Shown here: in pieces, positions 1 through 5,105 of the stretch | How the letters are laid out: each line of letters begins with the position of its first letter | Numbering within the stretch: the first letter of the stretch is position 1 | NCBI GenBank assembly: GCA_030595525.1 | Contig: JAUVDD010000142.1 | Span: 1-5,105, forward strand | Direction: 5' to 3' | From: Puniceicoccales bacterium | Lineage (GTDB): Bacteria > Verrucomicrobiota > Verrucomicrobiia > Opitutales > Oceanipulchritudinaceae | DNA length: 5,105 nucleotides | Position numbers and translations under genes: made by a program | The notes under the pieces: model-generated | Told to the model about the DNA's origin: nothing | The model's input: the letters and a program-made list of their open reading frames with translations, nothing else | The model's database searches: none

Positions 1-329
1 CCAAGATCGATAATCTCGTGCAAATCGGCCACAATAACATCATTGGTAAACACAACATCCTCTGTGCCCAAGTCGGAATGGCAGGCAGTAATGAATTGGG
101 GGACTTTTGTATCATGGCCGGTCAGGTCGGCATCGCCGGACATCTCAAGATTGGAGCCGGTGTCACCGGTACCGGGCAGACCGGTGTAACCTATGACATA
201 CCAGCTGGCACCGTGTTGAGTGGCACTCCTGGAAGACCCCATCGGCAAATGATGAAACAGCAGGTCAGGATGAACCAGCTCGATGGTTTATTCGCGCGGG
301 TGAAGGCTCTGGAAAAAGCAGTTGAGTAA
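1..329 (+). CDS. lpxD: LpxD, UDP-3-O-acylglucosamine N-acyltransferase, 3' part
   Basis: This is the C-terminal part of LpxD, which adds the second 3-hydroxyacyl chain (amide-linked, from acyl-ACP) to UDP-3-O-acylglucosamine in lipid A synthesis in the cytoplasm. The frame is open from the window edge (first full codon at 3), so the gene starts outside the window and about 108 codons are visible. It begins with IDNLVQIGHN, the family signature around the catalytic histidine (codon 30-32; His239 in E. coli). Left-handed beta-helix hexapeptide repeats (IIGKHN, LGDFC, LKIGAG) follow, with a second conserved histidine in IAGHLKIG (codon 141-143; His276 in E. coli). The tail DIPAGTVLSGTPGRPHR and a C-terminal helix ending at TAA 327 are as in the family. 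The GTG at position 18 is an internal valine, not a start. It lies 68 bases upstream of prs on the same strand. Nothing looks broken. Other hexapeptide acyltransferases such as LpxA are less likely because of the QIGHN motif. Confidence 0.93.
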   Translation, partial: KIDNLVQIGHNNIIGKHNILCAQVGMAGSNELGDFCIMAGQVGIAGHLKIGAGVTGTGQTGVTYDIPAGTVLSGTPGRPHRQMMKQQVRMNQLDGLFARVKALEKAVE

Positions 330-397
330 TTTAGCAAGATAGGAGTTGCCACGGGTAGGGGGCTATTTCATTCAATTAAACAAGATCGATACTACTT

Positions 398-1345
398 ATG
401 CAGTTTGGTGAAATGAAAATCCTAATGGGAAGCGCTAATAAGCCGCTTGCCAAAGCCGTTTGCGAATTTGTGGGCATGGAGCCGACCCACGTCACCCTGA
501 AAAGGTTTCCCGACAAGGAAGTCTGGGTGAAGATTGATGAAAATATCCGTGGAAAGGATGTTTTTATCATTCAGCCAACTTGTCCTCCGGCCAATGACAA
601 CTTGATGGAGCTGTTGATCATGATGGATGCGGCCCGCCGTGCCTCTGCAAGGAGGATTACAGCAGTTCTTCCTTTTTACGGATACGCCAGGCAGGATCGT
701 AAAGATCAGCCGCGTGTACCTATCACAGCGAAGCTGGTTGCCAATTTGCTGGTCACTGCCGGTGCGAACCGTGTCCTGACCATGGACTTGCATGCTCCCC
801 AGATTCAAGGATTCTTCGATGTACCTGTTGACCATTTGTATGCATCGACAGTCTTCTATGACTATCTGAAGAAATTCAAGAACGAGGACCTGATCGTGAT
901 TTCCCCCGATGTAGGTGGAATAAAAATGGCTTCTGCTTATGCGGATATGCTGGGTACAGATTTCGGATTTGTGGCCAAGAAGCGCAAGAATGCCACACAA
1001 GTTGAAGCAACCAGTGTTGTTGGCGATGTAGAAGGGAAGTCTGTCCTGATTGTTGATGATTTGACGGAGTCTGCCGGCACATTGCAGGCAGCAGCCAAGC
1101 TGTTGAAGGAAAAGGGTGCCTCCAAGGTGAGGGCAGCGGTGAGCCATGCGGTGCTCAATGACAAGGGCTATGAGCGCATGCAGGAAGGATTCCTTGATGA
1201 ATTGATCTCGACGAATTCCACTCCTGTTGACTGCCGTGGTCTACCCATTACCATTTTGTCGATTGCCCCGTTGTTGGGGGAAGCAATGCTTCGTATCAAT
1301 AATCACCAAAGTGTGACTTCTTTGTTCCGGATTAAGGGATTTTAG
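398..1345 (+). CDS. prs: Ribose-phosphate pyrophosphokinase (PRPP synthetase)
   Basis: This enzyme transfers the pyrophosphate of ATP to ribose 5-phosphate, giving PRPP for purine, pyrimidine, NAD, histidine and tryptophan synthesis in the cytoplasm. At 315 residues it has the usual class I length. Visible motifs, in order: NDNLMEL near residues 66-72, the ATP-binding ARQDR (R98, Q99, D100), RVPITAK, DLHAPQIQGFF with the metal/ATP histidine H132, SPDVGG, the flexible catalytic loop with K194 and R196 (AKKRKN, matching KRR in E. coli without gaps), and the ribose-phosphate loop VDDLTESAGTL (D220-T228). That last loop reads ESAGT where E. coli has DTGGT and B. subtilis DTAGT. ATG 398 and ATG 413 (MKILMGSAN) are both plausible starts: the E. 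coli protein also begins a few residues before MK, and neither ATG has a clear Shine-Dalgarno. I chose the longer form. Its position close behind lpxD allows co-transcription, but this is not proven. Confidence 0.96.
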   Translation: MQFGEMKILMGSANKPLAKAVCEFVGMEPTHVTLKRFPDKEVWVKIDENIRGKDVFIIQPTCPPANDNLMELLIMMDAARRASARRITAVLPFYGYARQDRKDQPRVPITAKLVANLLVTAGANRVLTMDLHAPQIQGFFDVPVDHLYASTVFYDYLKKFKNEDLIVISPDVGGIKMASAYADMLGTDFGFVAKKRKNATQVEATSVVGDVEGKSVLIVDDLTESAGTLQAAAKLLKEKGASKVRAAVSHAVLNDKGYERMQEGFLDELISTNSTPVDCRGLPITILSIAPLLGEAMLRINNHQSVTSLFRIKGF

Positions 1346-1346
1346 C

Positions 1347-1400
1347 AGGAATTCAGGGATTTCTTGAATTATCTGGGAGTTTTATTGAATTCCTCCCGGG
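1347..1400 (+). repeat. Overlapping inverted repeats between prs and the HtrA gene
   Basis: Just after the prs stop, AGGAATTCA (1347-1355) is exactly complementary to TGAATTCCT (1386-1394), a perfect 9-bp inverted repeat with a 30-base loop. Within it, TCTGGGAG (1372-1379) can pair with CTCCCGGG (1393-1400) as an 8-bp stem with two G-U pairs and a 13-base loop. The two stems share bases 1393-1394, so they exclude each other. TTGAATT also occurs twice as a direct repeat (1364-1370 and 1385-1391). No T-run follows either stem, so an intrinsic terminator is unlikely. It may be an mRNA structure, an operator or chance. The pairing is seen directly; any role is unknown. Confidence 0.4.
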
Positions 1401-1420
1401 AATTTGCGTCTTATCGGAAG

Positions 1421-2929
1421 ATGTCACATAGTTACAACACGATGAATATGTCTCTGTCTTCAATTATTAACGTATTAAAACGCAGCGGCCTGATGAGCCT
1501 ATTGGCACTGACTGTTGCCTGTAGCCCCATTCAGGCGAAAAATGAGTTTTCCCTGGATAAGACTCCGGTCGATGAAGGTGCGCCAGGAATTACGAGTTAT
1601 GCCAATGTACTGGAACCTGCCCGCTCAGCGGTGGTGTCTGTTACCACAGCGAGCATCGTCGAGACCATGGGTGGCGGCAGAAACCCGATGGAGGAGTTTC
1701 TTCGCCGTTATTACGGGATGCCGGATGATGATAACCATAGTCGTGGAGAGGGAGAACAGCCCACCGAACGACGCATTCCAAATGGGTTGGGCTCTGGAGT
1801 AATTGTATCGGAAGACGGATACATCCTGACAAATAACCACGTTATCTCCAATGGACGGGGTGAACCGGTGGATGAGATTACCGTGCATTTGGACGATGGT
1901 AGCCAGGTTGAGGCAGTTCTGGTTGGTCGCGATGAGCGGACCGATGTTGCCCTTTTAAAGATCGAAAATGAGGGATTGCCACATATCACCATGGCGGACA
2001 GCGATTTGCTCCGTGTCGGTGACATTGTATTTGCCATTGGAAATCCGCTTGGAGTTGGACAAACCAGCACGATGGGAATCGTTTCGGCAACGGGCCGGAC
2101 AAACCTGGGCCTCCTCGGCAATCAGGGTTACGAGAATTTTATTCAAACTGATGCTGCCATTAACAGCGGCAACTCAGGTGGTGCTTTGGTCGATGCCAAG
2201 GGCCGTCTGATAGGTATTAATACGGCGATATTTTCACAGACGGGTGGAAACATCGGAATCGGATTTGCCGTTCCATCCAGCTTGGCGAGGACAGTTATCC
2301 TTGAATTGATCGAGAATGGAAAGGTACGCCGTGGATATCTCGGTGTTACGATTAGCGATTTAAATCCGGATATGGCAGAAGCATTCGGATTGGACGACGC
2401 TAGTGGCGCCCTGGTGGAAATGGTCCAGCCAAAGACACCGGCATCCCGTGCTGGATTGGAGCGGGGTGATGTTATTCAGGAAATTGACGGCATCAAAATC
2501 AAATCTGTCGCTGACCTGCGCCTGAAAGTGGCCTCAATGCGTCCCGGTACTGAAGTTCAGGTTATAATCCTTCGTGAAGGTGATACGGAAGAGGTTAACC
2601 TGACTTTAGGTAGTCTGGATGATCCGACAGCCGTTGTTTCCGCAGATGATTCTCCTCTGAAAGGAATTGGTCTGGAACCGATAACTGAAGAAGTGCAGGC
2701 CGAATGGAGCCTTGAAGAAGACAGGGGTGTCCTCGTTACCGAGGTCAGTCCACGTTCTCCGTATTCCCAGGTGCTGACTGAGGGAATGGTAATTCTTGAA
2801 GTCAACGACGTGGAAATAGATTCCGTTGGCGATGTGAATGATAACCTTCGGGCCGGCCGGGTGAATAAACTTTGGGTATCGTTCCGTGGTAATAGCGGAT
2901 ACGTCGCTCTCAGAATCCGCAGGGAGTAA
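1421..2929 (+). CDS. htrA: HtrA/DegP-family periplasmic serine protease with two PDZ domains
   Basis: This is an exported trypsin-like protease of the HtrA (Do) family, which degrades and may chaperone misfolded envelope proteins. Numbering is from ATG 1421 (502 residues). A signal peptide has a basic part (VLKRSG, ending near residue 23) and a hydrophobic core (LMSLLALTVA). It ends either with signal peptidase I cleavage after IQA (residue 39) or at C34, where TVAC is only a poor lipobox. The protease domain spans about 65-295, with a charged LA-type loop (about 84-118) and the triad H140 (TNNHVI), D175 (RTDVALLKI) and S252 (GNSGGAL). PDZ1 starts at GYLG (305-308) and runs to about 396; PDZ2 covers about 415-502. 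The length is close to DegP. C34 is the only cysteine. The start is uncertain: ATG 1442 and ATG 1448 give a more compact signal peptide, and a TTG at 1364 is also in frame. No clear ribosome site decides between them. DegP, DegQ and MucD cannot be told apart here. Confidence 0.93.
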   Translation: MSHSYNTMNMSLSSIINVLKRSGLMSLLALTVACSPIQAKNEFSLDKTPVDEGAPGITSYANVLEPARSAVVSVTTASIVETMGGGRNPMEEFLRRYYGMPDDDNHSRGEGEQPTERRIPNGLGSGVIVSEDGYILTNNHVISNGRGEPVDEITVHLDDGSQVEAVLVGRDERTDVALLKIENEGLPHITMADSDLLRVGDIVFAIGNPLGVGQTSTMGIVSATGRTNLGLLGNQGYENFIQTDAAINSGNSGGALVDAKGRLIGINTAIFSQTGGNIGIGFAVPSSLARTVILELIENGKVRRGYLGVTISDLNPDMAEAFGLDDASGALVEMVQPKTPASRAGLERGDVIQEIDGIKIKSVADLRLKVASMRPGTEVQVIILREGDTEEVNLTLGSLDDPTAVVSADDSPLKGIGLEPITEEVQAEWSLEEDRGVLVTEVSPRSPYSQVLTEGMVILEVNDVEIDSVGDVNDNLRAGRVNKLWVSFRGNSGYVALRIRRE

Positions 2930-2963
2930 TTTAATTTAAGATCCAATAGACAGCGCCGCAACT

Positions 2964-2982
2964 GACAGGCAGGATGCCTGTC
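2964..2982. terminator. Hairpin between convergent genes, possible terminator or repeat unit
   Basis: GACAGGC (2964-2970) and GCCTGTC (2976-2982) form a perfect 7-bp GC-rich stem around the 5-base loop AGGAT. It lies in the 70-base gap between the HtrA gene (+, ending 2929) and the M3 peptidase gene (-, ending 3000), where a bidirectional terminator would be expected. Neither strand has a T-run directly after the stem: the + strand continues CGATTAAAAAC and the - strand AGTTGCGG. It is therefore a weak intrinsic terminator at best. It could instead be one copy of a dispersed hairpin repeat or an mRNA 3'-end stabiliser. Confidence 0.45.
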
Positions 2983-2999
2983 GATTAAAAACACCCTGA

Positions 3000-5021
3000 C
3001 TAAGCGATCAGATCGAGGCGCCTGAGAAGGGCATCCGGATCGGGATCACGGCCCATGAAGTCGCGGAAAAGTTTGGCAGGTTCCTCGGAGTTACCCTTTG
3101 CGAGCACGCAATTGCGGAACGCCATGCCAGTTTCGACATTCATAATCCCGTCCTTCATGAACCGGGTGAAAGCATCGGCATCGAGGACCTCCGCCCACTT
3201 GTAGCTGTAATAGCCGGCGGCATATCCGGTGGGACTGCTGAAGAGGTGGCCGAAGGCACGTATATTGGTTGGATAATCGACGTTCCTGGGAACCTGATAA
3301 CCCTGTAGGCGATCCTTGATGAAGGCATCCAGGTCAACATCGCTCTCGGAATCGTAGGTCATGTGCAGAGAGAGGTCCATCCGGCCAAACTCAAGCTGGC
3401 GCATCTGCATACGGGCCGCACCAAAGTTCCGGGATTTCTTCATCTTCTGGAACAGTTCCTCGGGAATCGTTTCGCCGGTTTCATAATGACGGGCAAACAA
3501 GTCGAGGCTTTCCCTTTCCCAGCACCAGTTTTCCATGATCTGGGAAGGAAGCTCCACAAAATCCCATGCAACATTTGTACCGGAGAGACTGCGGATTTTT
3601 ACTTCGCTGAGGAGGAGATGAATCAGATGACCAAATTCATGGAAGATCGTTTCCACCTCACGATGGTTCAGCAGGGCGGGCTTGTCACCGACCGGAGGAG
3701 TCAGGTTGCCGGCAATCTGTCCGAGGTGTGGGCTCAGTGAGCCGTTAACCGGTTTGCCGGTAATGATATTGTCCATCCATGCGCCACCTTGCTTGGGTTC
3801 GCGCGGATACCAGTCGGCATAAAATGAACCCATGTGGCGGTTTGTGGCGGTATCGTATGTTGCGTAGACCTTCACTTCCGGATGCCATGTATCGGGTTTT
3901 GGGTCGGTCAATTCCTCGACACGAAAACCGAAGATTTTCTCTACCAATTTGAACATGCCGTTCATGACGGTCTCGGTGGGGAAATACGGACGAAGAACTT
4001 CCTCATCGAAATCATACTGTTCCAAACGGAGTTTTTCCATCCAGTATGCGCTTTCCCACTGGTTCAGGGTAGTCGGTTCGGTATTGGTCTTCTCTGCCTT
4101 GAACTGCTTCAGCTCCTCAATTTCCTTATCAAAAGCCTCCTTGGTCTTGGTATGCAGGTCTTCAATGAAGGCCATGGCACGCGCACCGCTGCCAGACATA
4201 CGACGGGAAAGTGCCCAGTCCGCGAAAATGTCCTTACCCAGCAGGTTGGCCTTTTCCTTGCGCAGCGAAAGGATCTCCTTGATCAGTGGACCATTCTCGT
4301 ATTCGCCCTCGTGACCGAGCCGTGTGAATGCCTCATAGAGTTGTTTACGGATATCTTCCGAATCGATGAACCGCAAGGCAGGCCCAAAAGAAGGCGCCTG
4401 CAGAGTAAAGCGGTACTTGGGATCTTCCTCAGTTCCCAACTCCTTGCCCAGGGCATCTTCACGAGCTGCTTCAACAAAGGATTCCGGCAGGCCGGCTAGT
4501 TCCTCCGCAGAATCAACAACCAGCTGATAGGCATTGGTTCCGTCGAGAACATTGTCAGAAAACTTCTTGGTCTTCTCTGCCAGTAGGGATTCAATTTCCT
4601 TCAGGCGATTGCGTGTCGGCTCATCCAAGTCTGCACCGGCATCCTCGAAATCCTTGATATTTTCCTCAACGAAGCGCTTCTCTACCGGATCCAGATCTGC
4701 AACAGCCGGATTAGAAGCAAAATTCTTCAATTTGCTGTACAAGGCCTGATCGAGCGGGATTTCCGCAAAGAAGGCCGATGCCTTTGGGAGGACTTCCAGA
4801 TGGGCCTTGCGCAGCTCAGGGTGGTCGTTCACGCCGGTCAGGTGACCAACTTTACCCCACGGGCCACCAACAATCTTTGTTGCTTCTTCCAAAGCCAGGA
4901 AAGTATTGGCAAAGGTTTCCGTTCCATCGGGCAATGCACGGATCACATCCAGTGCTGCTTTTCCCTGGATCAGTTGTGGCAGTAAGCGAATCTGTACCAG
5001 AAGCACTGGCGCGATCTTCAA
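3000..5021 (-). CDS. prlC: M3-family zinc oligopeptidase (oligopeptidase A / PrlC type)
   Basis: This is a thimet-oligopeptidase-family (M3) metallopeptidase, expected to cut short peptides, including products of larger proteases and released signal peptides, in the cytoplasm. No signal peptide is evident. Numbered from TTG 5021 it has 673 residues (E. coli OpdA has about 680). An N-terminal helical domain fills roughly 1-220 (FLALEEAT, GKVGHL, HPELRKAHLEVLP match the family). The catalytic domain carries zinc motif HEFGH (H461, E462, H465), third ligand E490 in FVELPSQ, and the substrate-binding GYAAGYYSYKW (599-609). It ends at TAG (3002-3000), convergent with the HtrA gene. The start is poorly supported: the first in-frame ATG is codon 275, TTG 5021 lacks a good ribosome site, and an in-frame TGA lies at 5051-5049. 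A one-base shift would join it to ATG 5052 (see findings). Peptidyl-dipeptidase Dcp is a related alternative, but length and N-terminal similarity favour OpdA/PrlC. Confidence 0.9.
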   Translation of the reverse strand: MKIAPVLLVQIRLLPQLIQGKAALDVIRALPDGTETFANTFLALEEATKIVGGPWGKVGHLTGVNDHPELRKAHLEVLPKASAFFAEIPLDQALYSKLKNFASNPAVADLDPVEKRFVEENIKDFEDAGADLDEPTRNRLKEIESLLAEKTKKFSDNVLDGTNAYQLVVDSAEELAGLPESFVEAAREDALGKELGTEEDPKYRFTLQAPSFGPALRFIDSEDIRKQLYEAFTRLGHEGEYENGPLIKEILSLRKEKANLLGKDIFADWALSRRMSGSGARAMAFIEDLHTKTKEAFDKEIEELKQFKAEKTNTEPTTLNQWESAYWMEKLRLEQYDFDEEVLRPYFPTETVMNGMFKLVEKIFGFRVEELTDPKPDTWHPEVKVYATYDTATNRHMGSFYADWYPREPKQGGAWMDNIITGKPVNGSLSPHLGQIAGNLTPPVGDKPALLNHREVETIFHEFGHLIHLLLSEVKIRSLSGTNVAWDFVELPSQIMENWCWERESLDLFARHYETGETIPEELFQKMKKSRNFGAARMQMRQLEFGRMDLSLHMTYDSESDVDLDAFIKDRLQGYQVPRNVDYPTNIRAFGHLFSSPTGYAAGYYSYKWAEVLDADAFTRFMKDGIMNVETGMAFRNCVLAKGNSEEPAKLFRDFMGRDPDPDALLRRLDLIA

Positions 5022-5105
5022 CCAAAAGGGAATCCGGTATCGGGCCGGTCATCGACGTATCAACCACCATTCCAGAGTCTGGCGAGGAGGTTTTAGGCTC
5101 GGTTT

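Noticed and set aside
346..393. Sigma-70-like promoter before prs (TTGCCA at 346 or GATACT at 388)
   Set aside because: No -35/-10 pair with acceptable spacing: TTGCCA has no -10 match 16-18 bases later, and GATACT lacks a -35 and almost touches the start codon.
422..1147. Long open frame of 241 codons on the - strand inside prs
   Set aside because: It lies entirely opposite a clear prs gene. Its translation is rich in His, Cys and Gln with no recognisable domain, as expected for an antisense shadow.
1343..1400. Intrinsic terminator directly after prs
   Set aside because: The inverted repeats there have long loops and no following T-run.
1711..2121. Open frame on the - strand across the protease domain of the HtrA gene
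   Set aside because: It overlaps the conserved His and Asp motifs of the protease on the other strand and encodes a Ser/Pro/Arg-rich composition typical of a shadow frame.
3834..4499. Open frame of 221 codons on the + strand inside the M3 peptidase gene
   Set aside because: It is antisense to conserved peptidase coding sequence, has no recognisable motif, and the peptidase frame explains the region.
4852..5070. Small separate - strand protein starting at ATG 5070
   Set aside because: Most of it overlaps the conserved M3 peptidase N terminus in another frame, and its sequence shows no domain. The ATG 5052 in this frame is better explained as the peptidase's own start before a frameshift.

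Overview
This 5.1 kb window looks like ordinary chromosomal core sequence from a Gram-negative bacterium with an LPS-type outer membrane. It holds four protein-coding genes with tight spacing. The 3' end of lpxD (lipid A synthesis) and a periplasmic HtrA-type protease both imply an outer membrane. Base composition is moderate, and Shine-Dalgarno motifs in front of the genes are weak or absent. The sequence style of the Prs and M3 peptidase proteins resembles what I remember from the Planctomycetota-Verrucomicrobiota-Chlamydiota group, with Verrucomicrobiota (Opitutae-like) as my best guess. That placement is inferred from memory, not from a search.

Layout on the + strand: the last 108 codons of lpxD run to 329. 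A 68-base gap is followed by prs (ribose-phosphate pyrophosphokinase, 398-1345). A gap of about 75-100 bases with two competing inverted repeats leads to an HtrA/DegP-family serine protease with a signal peptide, complete catalytic triad and two PDZ domains (about 1421-2929). A 70-base convergent intergenic region with a perfect 7-bp hairpin (2964-2982) separates it from a gene on the - strand. That gene is a large M3-family zinc oligopeptidase of the PrlC/OpdA type (stop at 3000, N terminus near 5021-5052).

Functionally these are housekeeping genes: outer-membrane lipid A acylation, PRPP supply for nucleotide, histidine and tryptophan synthesis, envelope protein quality control, and cytoplasmic peptide degradation. 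The neighbours do not form an obvious single pathway. I see no mobile element, CRISPR array, RNA gene or defence system.

The points most worth checking are the N terminus of the M3 peptidase, which has no in-frame ATG for its first 274 codons and may be separated from its real ATG start by a one-base frameshift in a short homopolymer, and the small hairpins in the intergenic gaps, one of which may belong to a dispersed repeat family. I found no convincing new system.
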